DNA of 64,000 nucleotides from JBCBEX01 sp038528235 (lineage in GTDB: Bacteria; Bacteroidota; Rhodothermia; Rhodothermales; Rubricoccaceae), in the NCBI GenBank assembly GCA_038528235.1, contig JBCBEX010000006.1:39417-103416 (forward strand). The letters are read 5' to 3'. A model generated the notes under the pieces. That model saw only the letters and a list, made by a program, of their open reading frames with translations, ran no database searches and was not told the origin of the DNA. Below are positions 19,932 through 28,600 of this stretch, piece after piece (positions within the stretch are counted from its first letter, which is position 1; every line of letters starts with the position of its first letter). The translations under genes and the position numbers were made by a program.

Positions 19932-20184
19932 ACCTGACCTGAGCCGTCAGGTGTGAGGCAAACCCGGCCAGAAGCCCAAGTCATGTGGGGGACTCCCTTA
20001 CATATAATGTGAAGAAAACATGGAGATATCGCTTTTTGGTAATACAAACCGGCGAAGCGCTTCCAGGTGACCGGGTTAATCCCTACTATTGCGGCAGCAA
20101 AGCCGCTGGAAGACCAGGTATGCGCCTGAATCTCCCATTCTTTTATTGCCAAACGGTAATATATACTCCTTTCCCCTAGGCAAC
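19932..20184 (+). promoter_or_regulatory. AT-richer structured leader of acs
   Basis: This 253-bp stretch is far richer in A+T than its surroundings. It holds hairpin ACCTGAC/GTCAGGT (19932-19952) just after the pseudokinase stop, a TATAAT inside the palindrome ACATATAATGT (20003-20008), hairpin GCGGC-AGCAAA-GCCGC (20091-20106) and CAGG-TATGCG-CCTG near 20115-20128. GGTAATA occurs twice (20038-20044, 20155-20161). It is probably the acs promoter and 5' leader. I could not match it to a known riboswitch. Confidence 0.5.
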
Positions 20185-22149
20185 ATGGCAGACACGCTCA
20201 CCGCTCCCACGACCTACGCGCCCCCCGAGGCCTTTGCCGCCAGCGCCCACGTCTCCTCGCACGCCGATTACGAGGCTCTGCACCAGCGCTCGGTGGCTGA
20301 CAACGAGGGCTTTTGGCGCGAGCAAGCCGGCCGCATTGACTGGTTCGAGCCGTTCCACACCGTCAAGAACGTCTCCTACGACCCGAAGAACGTCTCGATC
20401 AAGTGGTACGAAGGCGGCAAGCTCAACGCTTCCTACAACGCGCTCGACCGGCACCTCGACACGCGCGGCAACCAGACCGCGCTCATCTTCGAGCCCGACG
20501 ACCCGAACACGCAGGAAACGCTGCACCTCACCTACCGCGAGGTCTACGAGAACGTCTGTCGCCTCACCAACGCCCTCCGCGCGATGGGCGTCAAGAAGGG
20601 CGACCGCGTCACGGTCTACCTCCCGATGATCCCGGAGGCAGCCTACACGATGCTAGCGTGCTCGCGCGTCGGCGCGATCCACTCGGTCGTCTTCGCGGGC
20701 TTCAGCCCCGATTCGCTCGCCACGCGCATCCTCGACTGCGACTCCGACTTCGTCATCACCGCCGACCAGGGCCGCCGTGGGGGACGCACCGTCGCCCTCA
20801 AGCAGAACGTCGACAAGGCGCTGGAGCAGTGCCCGGACGTGCGCCATGTGCTCGTCGTCAAGAACACCGGCGGCGGCGTCGCCTGGAATGACGCGGTGGA
20901 CGTGTGGTACCACGACGCCGTCGACGGCCAGCCCGCCGAGGCCGAGCCGGAAGTGATGGACGCCGAGGACCCGCTCTTCATCCTCTACACCTCGGGCTCG
21001 ACCGGCAAGCCGAAGGGCGTCGTCCACACGACGGGTGGCTACTGCGTCTACACGAGCCTCACGCACCAGTACGTCTTCGACTACCAGGACGGCGATGTCT
21101 TCTGGTGCACCGCCGACGTCGGCTGGATCACCGGCCACAGCTACATCGTCTACGGGCCGCTCATCAATGGGGCCACGCAGGTCTTCTTCGAGGGCGTGCC
21201 GACCTACCCGGACGCGGGACGTTTCTGGCAGGTGTGCGAGAAGCACAAGGTCAGCCAGTTCTATACGGCTCCGACGGCGATCCGCGCGCTCATGGCGAAG
21301 GGCGACAGCTTCCTCGAAGGGCACGACCTCTCCAGCCTGAAGCTCCTCGGTACGGTTGGCGAGCCGATCAACCCGGAGGCCTGGCGGTGGTACCACGAGA
21401 AAGTCGGCGGCGAGCGCTGCCCGATCGTGGACACGTGGTGGCAGACCGAGACGGGCGGCATCATGATCACGCCGCTCCCCGGCGCGATCGACACGAAGCC
21501 CGGCTGCGCGACGGTTCCGTTCTTCGGCATCCAGCCGATGGTGCTCGACAACGACGGCTCCGTCAAAGAGGGCGCGACCGAAGGCATTCTCGTGATTGCC
21601 GACTCGTGGCCCAGCCAGGCGCGCACGGTATATAAGAACCACGAGCGCTTCACCAACACCTACTTCACCGCGTATCCGGGCTACTACTTCGCGGGCGACG
21701 GCTGCCGCCGCGACGAGGACGGCTATTACTGGATCACGGGCCGCATCGACGATGTGATCAACGTGTCTGGCCACCGCATGGGCACCGCCGAAGTCGAGAG
21801 CGCGCTCGTGCTCCACGAACTCGTCGCCGAGGCCGCCGTCGTCGGCTACCCGCACGACGTGAAGGGGCAGGGCATCTACTGCTACGTCACGCTCAACGGC
21901 GGCGTCGCCGCCACCGAGGAGCTGCGCAAGGAACTCGTGCAGCACGTCCGCACGCAGATCGGCCCGATCGCCAAGCCCGACTTCATCCAGTTCGCTCCCG
22001 CGCTGCCGAAGACGCGTTCCGGCAAGATCATGCGCCGCATCCTGCGCAAGATCGCCGAGAACAGCTACGGCAACCTCGGCGACACGTCGACCCTCGCCGA
22101 TCCGACGGTGGTAGACGACCTCATCGACAACCGGCAAAACCGGGCCTGA
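20185..22149 (+). CDS. acs: Acetate--CoA ligase (acetyl-CoA synthetase)
   Basis: 654 residues from the ATG at 20185, the normal length (E. coli 652). It activates acetate with ATP and CoA to acetyl-CoA through acetyl-AMP, in the cytoplasm. Motifs are the phosphate loop YTSGSTGKPKGVVHTTGGY, the adenylate-binding DTWWQTETGG, the hinge ITGRIDDVINVSGHRMGTAE and catalytic Lys614 in RSGKIMRRILRK, the residue that is switched off by acetylation in other bacteria. It sits after a CrbS-like sensor set and before a porin and a carboxylate-type symporter, so it is the metabolic core of an acetate-use block. Confidence 0.96.
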   Translation: MADTLTAPTTYAPPEAFAASAHVSSHADYEALHQRSVADNEGFWREQAGRIDWFEPFHTVKNVSYDPKNVSIKWYEGGKLNASYNALDRHLDTRGNQTALIFEPDDPNTQETLHLTYREVYENVCRLTNALRAMGVKKGDRVTVYLPMIPEAAYTMLACSRVGAIHSVVFAGFSPDSLATRILDCDSDFVITADQGRRGGRTVALKQNVDKALEQCPDVRHVLVVKNTGGGVAWNDAVDVWYHDAVDGQPAEAEPEVMDAEDPLFILYTSGSTGKPKGVVHTTGGYCVYTSLTHQYVFDYQDGDVFWCTADVGWITGHSYIVYGPLINGATQVFFEGVPTYPDAGRFWQVCEKHKVSQFYTAPTAIRALMAKGDSFLEGHDLSSLKLLGTVGEPINPEAWRWYHEKVGGERCPIVDTWWQTETGGIMITPLPGAIDTKPGCATVPFFGIQPMVLDNDGSVKEGATEGILVIADSWPSQARTVYKNHERFTNTYFTAYPGYYFAGDGCRRDEDGYYWITGRIDDVINVSGHRMGTAEVESALVLHELVAEAAVVGYPHDVKGQGIYCYVTLNGGVAATEELRKELVQHVRTQIGPIAKPDFIQFAPALPKTRSGKIMRRILRKIAENSYGNLGDTSTLADPTVVDDLIDNRQNRA

Positions 22150-22166
22150 CCCCTCAGGCACCCGCT

Positions 22167-22325
22167 CCGTCCTGGTGGCAGCCGGGACGGGGCGCCGTCT
22201 CACACTTGAGACCGTCTCGTTCCCGAGGCACCCCCGTCTCCCCCCGGAGGCAAAAAAGGACCGGCCCCCGTGGCAGCGAGGACCGGTCCGGTAAGAATCG
22301 CACGGTCGAATGGGTGGCAGCCCAT
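22167..22325 (+). promoter_or_regulatory. Three hairpins sharing the hexaloop TGGCAG
   Basis: Hairpin 1 is at 22167-22190 with a 9-bp stem (CCGTCCTGG/CCGGGACGG, one T-G wobble). Hairpin 2 is at 22258-22289 with a 7-bp outer stem (GGACCGG/CCGGTCC) and inner pairs separated by single mismatches. Hairpin 3 is at 22310-22325 (ATGGG/CCCAT). Each presents exactly TGGCAG as its apical hexaloop (22176-22181, 22271-22276, 22315-22320). A further small hairpin, GTCTC/GAGAC, lies at 22197-22212. The stems differ in sequence while the loop is constant, as expected of an RNA site for a protein or a partner RNA. It lies between acs and the porin gene and may control either. Confidence 0.6.
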
Positions 22326-22401
22326 CTGGCGCTGACCTCAGTAGGCACAGGCCAGAGCCGTGCGTGCTCTCTCACACCCCAGCCACGATTCCCACCATCT
22401 C

Positions 22402-22407
22402 GGGAGG
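22402..22407 (+). promoter_or_regulatory. Strong Shine-Dalgarno site of the porin gene
   Basis: GGGAGG lies 6 bases before the ATG at 22414. Most genes here have no such site, so it both fixes this start and suggests high translation. Confidence 0.75.
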
Positions 22408-22413
22408 TATTTC

Positions 22414-23706
22414 ATGACCAGGACGACACACCCCTCAGAAGGGCGCGTATCGGTTCGCACCGCACTTTTCGCTCTCTTGTTCCCGGCGCTCTGCCTGGCA
22501 GCCGCGCTCGGAGCGCCGGAGGCGCAGGCGCAGGAGTTCAAGCTCGGCGGCTTCATCAAGGCGTCGTACTACTACGACACCCAGCAACTCGTCGCCGCCC
22601 GCGAGGGCGACTTCCTGCTCTACCCGGCCTTCGCCACGAGCGCCGACGACGAGCCGAACGACACCGACAACCTGCTCTTCTTCCCGTTCTTCTCGCGGCT
22701 CTCGCTCGGCATCAGCGACCTGCCGGAGACCCTCGGCGCGAAGACGACCGGCTACCTCGAAACCGACTTCTTCGGGCCGGGCAACGACACGCAGAACACG
22801 CTGCGCATCCGCCGGGCGACGGTCAAGCTCGACTGGGCTACCCACGAGGTGCTCGCGGGCATGGAGTGGTCGCCGCTCTTCCTCTCGTCGTGGGCGCGCA
22901 CCGTGGCCACGGAGGCCGGGGCGCCGTTCAACCCGTTTGCGCGCGAGATGATGATCAAGCTCGTGCTCAAACCGGGCAACTTTCGCGTCACGGGCCTCAT
23001 CTCCCAGCAGCGCGATGCCTTCCAAGAAATCCCGTTCACTCCGCCCGGCGGCGCGACGGTTCCCGGCGTGAAGCAGCAACAGCAGGCTGGTCTCCCCGGC
23101 GTGATGATGGGGGTAGAGTATGTCGCAGAAGGCGGTAGCACAGTCGGCGTCAACAGCTACTACAAGTGGATTCGGCCGACACTCACCAGCGACCGGTTCA
23201 GCGCGGGTACGGTTCAGGCCTACGCGAATCTCCTCACGCCCGGCCTGGAAGCGCGTGGCAACATCACCTTCGGTGGGGACCTCTCGGACCACCTCATGAC
23301 CGGAGGCTATGCCGTCATCGGGCCGCTGGCGGACAACAACTTCGAGCCGCTCAACACCGTCGCTGGCTGGCTCGACCTGCAAACGACGGGGGCCGTCAGC
23401 CTCGGCATCTTCGGCGGGTATCTCCAAAACCTCGGCACGGCCGAAGACGGCATCGACCCGACCACGGTGCAGTTTGTGGCGCGTGGCTACGGCGGGACCC
23501 CGATCGAGAACGTGTGGCGCGTGAGCCCGCGTCTGACCTACACCTCGGGTAAGGTCCGCATCGGTGCCGAAGTGCAGGCCACGGGGGCCAACTACGTCAC
23601 CGGAGCGACGGTCACGGACGTCTACGACGACAGCCTCACGCCCTCCGGGACTACGGAAAGCGTCATCAACATCCGCGGTGACCTCTCGGTCTTCCTCTTT
23701 TTCTAA
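22414..23706 (+). CDS. DcaP-like outer-membrane porin
   Basis: 430 residues from the ATG at 22414, chosen for its Shine-Dalgarno site and the signal peptide that follows (hydrophobic FALLFPALCLAAALG, cut near AQAQ). The mature protein starts EFKLGGFIKASYYYDTQQL and runs as alternating beta strands to a terminal Phe (VFLFF), the hallmark of an outer-membrane barrel. TGYLETDFFG, LRIRRATVKLDW and NPFAREMM are like the DcaP-type porin family for carboxylates. Its place between acs and the DUF4212/symporter pair suggests it passes acetate or another short organic acid. Confidence 0.78.
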   Translation: MTRTTHPSEGRVSVRTALFALLFPALCLAAALGAPEAQAQEFKLGGFIKASYYYDTQQLVAAREGDFLLYPAFATSADDEPNDTDNLLFFPFFSRLSLGISDLPETLGAKTTGYLETDFFGPGNDTQNTLRIRRATVKLDWATHEVLAGMEWSPLFLSSWARTVATEAGAPFNPFAREMMIKLVLKPGNFRVTGLISQQRDAFQEIPFTPPGGATVPGVKQQQQAGLPGVMMGVEYVAEGGSTVGVNSYYKWIRPTLTSDRFSAGTVQAYANLLTPGLEARGNITFGGDLSDHLMTGGYAVIGPLADNNFEPLNTVAGWLDLQTTGAVSLGIFGGYLQNLGTAEDGIDPTTVQFVARGYGGTPIENVWRVSPRLTYTSGKVRIGAEVQATGANYVTGATVTDVYDDSLTPSGTTESVINIRGDLSVFLFF

Positions 23707-23719
23707 GTCGCCTCGTCAC

Positions 23720-23746
23720 GGCCGCGTCGTGACCGGCGGCGCGGCC
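23720..23746 (+). terminator. GC hairpin after the porin gene
   Basis: GGCCGCG (23720-23726) pairs with CGCGGCC (23740-23746) 13 bases later; an alternative GTCACG/CGTGAC pairing overlaps it. A few T follow (TGGTTTT). It may reduce readthrough from the porin into the transporter genes. Confidence 0.45.
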
Positions 23747-23775
23747 TGGTTTTCAACCAATCAACCTCTCTGGAT

Positions 23776-24066
23776 ATGGCTACCATGACCCGCCAGGCCT
23801 ACTGGCAGCGCCAAGTCAAGCGCATCGCGATTCTGCTGACGATCTGGTTTGTCGTCGCCTACGTGATGGGCATCTTCCTCGCACCGACGCTCAACCAGTT
23901 CAGCTTCGGCGGGGTGCCGTTTGGCTTCTGGATGGCGCAGCAGGGCTCCATCTTCGTCTTCATCTCGCTGATCTGGATCTACGCCTACTTCTCGGACAAG
24001 GCCGACAAGGAAGCGGGGCTCAACGAGACGGACGACAACATGTCGTCGGCGAGCGCCGCGCACTAA
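23776..24066 (+). CDS. DUF4212 symporter small subunit
   Basis: 96 residues with two membrane helices (RIAILLTIWFVVAYVMGIFL and SIFVFISLIWIYAYFSDKAD) and a short cytoplasmic tail. Motifs YWQRQVKRIAI, FGGVPFGFWMAQQGS and IYAYFSDKADKEA match the DUF4212 family. Such proteins are encoded just before a sodium:solute symporter of the VC_2705 type, exactly as here (33 bp apart), and are taken to be its small subunit. Confidence 0.9.
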   Translation: MATMTRQAYWQRQVKRIAILLTIWFVVAYVMGIFLAPTLNQFSFGGVPFGFWMAQQGSIFVFISLIWIYAYFSDKADKEAGLNETDDNMSSASAAH

Positions 24067-24099
24067 TCACACCCACTCCAACCTCAACCCCACGGAATC

Positions 24100-25788
24100 A
24101 TGGGAATCCAAGAATGGACCTGGGTCACTGTTGGCCTGACGTTCTCCGCGTACCTCTACATCGGCTACCGCAGCCGCGTGGCCTCCACGAAGGGCTTCTA
24201 CGTGGCTGGCCAGGGCATCTCAGCGATCGCCAACGGCGCCGCCACGGGTGCTGACTGGATGAGCGCCGCCTCCTTCATCTCGATGGCGGGCCTCATCTCC
24301 TTCCAGGGCTTCGACGGCTCAGTCTACCTCATGGGCTGGACCGGCGGCTACGTGCTCCTCGCCCTGCTCCTCGCGCCGTTCCTCCGGAAGTTTGGGCAGT
24401 ACACCGTCCCCGACTTTGTGGCCGAGCGGTACTACTCGCAGGCCGCGCGCGTCGTGGCAGCCATCGCGGCCATCTTTGTCTCGTTCACCTACGTGGCCGG
24501 TCAAATGGGTGGCGTTGGCGTGGCCTTCAGCCGCTTCCTCGGCGTCTCGTTTGAGATGGGCGTGGTCATAGGCATGGTCATCGTGGCGTTCTTCGCAAGC
24601 CTCGGCGGCATGAAGGGCATCACCTACACCCAGGTGGCGCAGTACTGCGTGCTCATCTTCGCCTACACGATCCCGGCTATCGCCATCGCGCTCGCGCTCT
24701 TTGGCAACCCGATCCCGCAGGGGGCCATCGGTGAGGCGCTACCGATCCTGAACGACCTGCAGACGGATCTTGGGCTCGATCCCTATTCGAACCCGTTCGT
24801 GAACAACAACATGCTCAACGTCTTCTGCATCACGCTGTGTTTGATGGTGGGGACGGCCGGGTTGCCGCACGTGATCGTGCGCTTCTACACGGTCAAGAGC
24901 GTGTCGGCCGCGCGCTGGTCGGCGTTCTGGGCGCTGCTCTTCATCGGCATCCTCTACACGACGGCCCCGGCCATCGCCATCTTCGCGAAGACGGAAATGT
25001 TGCAGCAGTTCGTGAACAACGGACCGCAGGGCTTCCTCGAACTCTCGTGGGTGCAGAACTGGGCCGAGACGGGCCTCATCGACACGGCGGCTATCGCGGC
25101 GCTTCCTGAGGCGAGCGCGGCAACGGTCGGGCCATTCCTCGGCGCGATCAACCGCGACATCGTCGTGCTGGCGACGCCGGAGATCGCCGGGCTGTCGGCG
25201 TTCATCGTGGCGCTCGTCGCCGCCGGTGGCCTCGCGGCCGCTCTCTCGACGGCGTCTGGCCTGCTGCTCGTCATCTCGTCGAGCCTGGCGCACGACATCT
25301 ACGGCAAGCTCATCAACCCGAACGCGAGCGACAAGACGCGCCTCGCCGTCGGCCGTGGGATGATCCTCTTCGCCGTCGTGCTGGCGGGCCTCCTGGGCAT
25401 CTTCCCGCTTGGCTTCGTGGCCGAGGTCGTCGCCTTCGCCTTCGGCCTCGCCGCGGCGAGCTTCTTCCCGGTAATCCTGCTGGGCATCTTCTGGAAGCGC
25501 GCCAACAAGCAGGGCGCGATCGCCGGGATGTCGGTTGGCCTCGTGTTCACGTTCGTGATGATCGTCCTCATGCGGACGCACGTCGTGATCGGTGCCGAGC
25601 AGCCGATTCTGGAGAGCTTCCTGGGCATCAAGGCCCAGGGCATCGGTGTGATCGGGATGGTGCTCAACTTCGCGCTGATGATCGGCGTGTCGCTGATGAC
25701 GGCCCCGCCGCCGCCGCAGGTGCAGAACCTGGTCGAGCAGATCCGCTACCCGCGCATGATGTCGGAGGCGGAACTCGCCGAGGTCTAG
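24100..25788 (+). CDS. Sodium:solute symporter (VC_2705 type), likely carboxylate
   Basis: 562 residues, about 13 helices. FYVAGQGISAIANGAATGADWMSAASF is the N-terminal Na+/substrate region; GGMKGITYTQVAQYC, GLPHVIVRFYTVKS and AAALSTASGLLLVISSSLAHD are conserved in the ActP-like branch. An extra loop at residues about 300-360 is typical of the VC_2705 type. Together with the DUF4212 subunit it probably imports acetate, lactate or a similar acid with Na+. Its position after acs and the porin supports acetate. It is unlike the symporter at 11-12.8 kb, which has no small subunit. Confidence 0.88.
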   Translation: MGIQEWTWVTVGLTFSAYLYIGYRSRVASTKGFYVAGQGISAIANGAATGADWMSAASFISMAGLISFQGFDGSVYLMGWTGGYVLLALLLAPFLRKFGQYTVPDFVAERYYSQAARVVAAIAAIFVSFTYVAGQMGGVGVAFSRFLGVSFEMGVVIGMVIVAFFASLGGMKGITYTQVAQYCVLIFAYTIPAIAIALALFGNPIPQGAIGEALPILNDLQTDLGLDPYSNPFVNNNMLNVFCITLCLMVGTAGLPHVIVRFYTVKSVSAARWSAFWALLFIGILYTTAPAIAIFAKTEMLQQFVNNGPQGFLELSWVQNWAETGLIDTAAIAALPEASAATVGPFLGAINRDIVVLATPEIAGLSAFIVALVAAGGLAAALSTASGLLLVISSSLAHDIYGKLINPNASDKTRLAVGRGMILFAVVLAGLLGIFPLGFVAEVVAFAFGLAAASFFPVILLGIFWKRANKQGAIAGMSVGLVFTFVMIVLMRTHVVIGAEQPILESFLGIKAQGIGVIGMVLNFALMIGVSLMTAPPPPQVQNLVEQIRYPRMMSEAELAEV

Positions 25789-25829
25789 GCCTCCCAAGCA
25801 CGCGCGCCTCCAGGGGTGCCGTCCAGAGA

Positions 25830-25862
25830 GAAGGCGGCGGGGACGTGGTCCTCGCCGCCTTC
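25830..25862. terminator. Perfect 10-bp hairpin between convergent genes
   Basis: GAAGGCGGCG (25830-25839) pairs perfectly with CGCCGCCTTC (25853-25862) across a 13-nt loop. It lies between the symporter and the convergent porin gene and could serve both strands. Confidence 0.7.
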
Positions 25863-25894
25863 GTCTGTTCGAGGGGTAGCGTCACGAACGCTGC

Positions 25895-27058
25895 TCAGAA
25901 CACGAACTGCATCTGAAGCACGACGAGGTGCTGGGTCGCGCGGCTCGGGTCGCCCGGCAACTGGTTGGCGTAGGCGAGCGTGAGGCGCTCCTGGCGGTAG
26001 TCGAGGCCGCGTCGCTTGCTGAAGCTGTAGCTGGCCCCCGCCGTCACAAACCCGTCCGCGTCCTCCTCGACATCGTTGAAGAACTGTTCCCAGCGCGCGA
26101 ACACCTCCCCGAACTGGAGGACGCGCACTGCGCCGAAGGCCGCATAGCCGAGGGCGTGCTGGGACGGAGCCATCGCTGGGGCGCTGCCTCGCTCGAAGTA
26201 CTGGATGCCGATGACCTCGCCTTTGAGGCGGATGGGCTGTGTGCCCGGATAGGCGCCCCAGTAGATGTGACCCGAGTAGCCGAGGTAGTCACGCCCGGGC
26301 ATGTCGTCGTCGAGGGCTGTGTTTGGGTTGCGCGAGCCGTTGTAGCCGACGTAGCCGCCGACCTCGAAGCCGGGAAGCTTAGCGGGTTCGTAGGCGGCGA
26401 AGGCACTCACCGCCAGGGGTGTCAGTGTCGAATCGCTCGTCACCGACGAACCGCTGGGAGACTCGCGGAAGTTGTTGCGGTCACGGCTGAAGCTGCCTTC
26501 GCCGTTGTGGACGAGGAGTTCCACGGTCACCTCGTCGGTCTGGTAGCGCGATTCCAGCCCGAATACGCGGCCCCGTGAGCCGATTGTGCCCCGCGACCAG
26601 CGCTCAGCGATGGCGGCGCGCTCGATGGCGTCGATGCGGGTGTGCGAAGTGAAGATGTAGGCGCGTGGCTGCGGGCCGGCGAGGTAGCCGAGACGGAATC
26701 GCCACCGCTCGGCGGCGAACCAGGAGCCGTAGAGATCGACGCTGTCGAGGTTGCCGCTGCCGAAGTCGACGTCGTAGTGGACGCCGAACTGCGCGAAGCG
26801 GGCCGTGGCCCTGAACCGGGCGCGACGGATGCCGAAGCCGATGCGCTGTGTGTCGTCGCCTGCGCCGTCGGCCGTTTCCGAGGTAAAACCGGCCGAGAAG
26901 CGGGGTTGGAACGTGCCACTGAGTCGGAGGCGGATGTCGCCGGCTGTCGTTTCCACGGCGCGGGGCTCTTCTTGGGCGTGGGCCTTAGGAGTGAACGACA
27001 GGGCCGCAAGCACGAATGCGGAGGCAACAGTGCATAGAAACCGGAAGGGACGTCGCAT
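25895..27058 (-). CDS. Outer-membrane porin, OprO/OprP-like
   Basis: 387 residues with a signal peptide (FLCTVASAFVLAALSF, cut near AHAQ). The mature part is all beta strands and ends in a Phe (LQMQFVF), as barrel proteins do. IRLRLSGTFQPRFS, GIRRARFRATARFAQFGVHYDVDF and DLYGSWF resemble the phosphate-selective porin O/P family. In Bacteroidota this family is broad, so the solute is unknown. It is divergent from the neighbouring hydrolase-like gene and not part of the acetate strand. Confidence 0.8.
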   Translation of the reverse strand: MRRPFRFLCTVASAFVLAALSFTPKAHAQEEPRAVETTAGDIRLRLSGTFQPRFSAGFTSETADGAGDDTQRIGFGIRRARFRATARFAQFGVHYDVDFGSGNLDSVDLYGSWFAAERWRFRLGYLAGPQPRAYIFTSHTRIDAIERAAIAERWSRGTIGSRGRVFGLESRYQTDEVTVELLVHNGEGSFSRDRNNFRESPSGSSVTSDSTLTPLAVSAFAAYEPAKLPGFEVGGYVGYNGSRNPNTALDDDMPGRDYLGYSGHIYWGAYPGTQPIRLKGEVIGIQYFERGSAPAMAPSQHALGYAAFGAVRVLQFGEVFARWEQFFNDVEEDADGFVTAGASYSFSKRRGLDYRQERLTLAYANQLPGDPSRATQHLVVLQMQFVF

Positions 27059-27283
27059 AGACAGAGAAAGGAGAGGGGGAGCGAGAAAGCAATGGGCCTC
27101 GACGGAAGTGCAAAGCGGGCCAAATCGCTGCAGTAGGCAGAGGAAAACAACCGAAGGGGGATGATGGAGGGTCCCCAGCGTGCTACGATTTTGCGTCGCC
27201 GAGCGCGGCCGGCGTTGCTGGGAATGCTACATTCCAGCTCCTCAGGTCTTCCCCTAGTCTGACCGAACCCACGCTACCGATTC

Positions 27284-28600
27284 ATGGCCGACTCTCCTGC
27301 ATCTCGTCCCGGCGCCAGCCGCCACTTCAGGATCATTGGTGCGCTGATGCTGGTCGCTACCGTTGCGTTTGTGGTCACGCGGCTCGACTCGTTCAAGGCG
27401 AAGCTGAGCGACATGGCCGCGGTGACCGAGGGCCGCGATGCCGCCGCCAACCTGACCTCGCCAGATAGCCTCCTCGCCTACATCCTCCGCCATCCCGAGC
27501 AGGCATCCCTGGTAGTCTTCGACACCGACGCGCCAGACGACGGCCTCTTTGTGGGTGCGGAGGTCGAACGGCCCGTCACCGGACTGCCCACTCTGCTGCT
27601 CGCAACCGCGTACGCGACGTACGTGGCAGAGGGCCGCCTCGACCCCGACGACGTCGTTCCATACGCGGGCGACTGGGCGGCGACCGTGGAGGCAGAACAG
27701 GTCGACTTGGGCGGGCAGCGGTTGCTGCCGGCTAGCCTCGGAGCCTTTGCCTTGCCGGCCATCGAGGGGGATCGTCACTTAGCAACGTTGGCCCGGATGG
27801 GCCTCGCCGACACGCTGGTTGCGCAGGAGGGCGGGGGCCGACCGCAGGACGTCATCGACGTGCAGATGCGCATGCCTGTGCAGCGAGTTGTGGAGGCCGC
27901 AGCCCGGTTCAGCGATCGGCCGAGCGCAGACTACCTCACGCTCCTCCTCGACCGGCGGGCCGTGGCGGATCTTGCCCGCGACAACGACCTCGCCCCGCCC
28001 GTTCCGACGAGTGGACTCTACCTCGCCTGGACGCCGACCCATCGCGGTGCGACGGCGCAGGAGCGCCTCGACGGCTTCCTCGCGCTCTCGTCCTCGCAGC
28101 AGGCCGACACCGCCTTCGCCGTCGCGGAGCGGCTTCGCGAGGACGAGCCGTACGGTGCTCGGGAACGGGAGCGACTGCGCTTCGAGAGCCTCGGCATGAC
28201 CGTCGAGCAGCAGCGCGATGCCGCCCGAGCATCGTTTCCGCAGGGCACGGCGAAAGCCTATGCGAACCTGCTCGCGGCCGTCGCCACGGGTGCTCTCGTG
28301 AGCGACACCGTGTCGGCGACGGTCCACCAGACGCTCGGCAACCCCGTCGAGCTGTTTGCGTCCGTCGTCCCCGATGCCGAGGTGAAAGGCAAGGCTGGAG
28401 GCTTCACAGGCCTCTACTCCATCGGCGCCTACGCACGGCACCCCGACGGCACGGCGCGCGTGGCCGTGCTCCTCATGCAGGACCTGCCCACGGCTGTGTT
28501 CATCGAGACGGGACGGCAGGCCCTCGACCAGGGCCTCGTCGCGATCCTGCTCGGCAGCGACGCCTTTTTCGAACAAGCGAGAGAACGAGCGGCGGGTTAG
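27284..28600 (+). CDS. Beta-lactamase-fold protein lacking the active Ser and Lys
   Basis: 438 residues: one N-terminal membrane helix (IIGALMLVATVAFVV) and a large extracytoplasmic domain. The layout follows class A beta-lactamase-like proteins: GLPTLLLATAYATYVAEG is where the S-x-x-K helix should be, RFSDRPSADYLTLLL (Ser210) corresponds to the SDN loop, and AEVKGKAGGFTGLYSIGAYA to the KTG strand. Thr103 and Leu106 replace the catalytic Ser and Lys, so hydrolysis by the usual route is unlikely. It may bind peptidoglycan or act as a regulator. Its stop overlaps the convergent TonB receptor stop (28597-28600). Confidence 0.55.
   Translation: MADSPASRPGASRHFRIIGALMLVATVAFVVTRLDSFKAKLSDMAAVTEGRDAAANLTSPDSLLAYILRHPEQASLVVFDTDAPDDGLFVGAEVERPVTGLPTLLLATAYATYVAEGRLDPDDVVPYAGDWAATVEAEQVDLGGQRLLPASLGAFALPAIEGDRHLATLARMGLADTLVAQEGGGRPQDVIDVQMRMPVQRVVEAAARFSDRPSADYLTLLLDRRAVADLARDNDLAPPVPTSGLYLAWTPTHRGATAQERLDGFLALSSSQQADTAFAVAERLREDEPYGARERERLRFESLGMTVEQQRDAARASFPQGTAKAYANLLAAVATGALVSDTVSATVHQTLGNPVELFASVVPDAEVKGKAGGFTGLYSIGAYARHPDGTARVAVLLMQDLPTAVFIETGRQALDQGLVAILLGSDAFFEQARERAAG

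Noticed and set aside
20038..20130. Possible cobalamin riboswitch before acs
   Set aside because: A GGAAG...CAGG...CCTG segment is present, but the conserved core of the cobalamin element is missing and the gene context does not fit.
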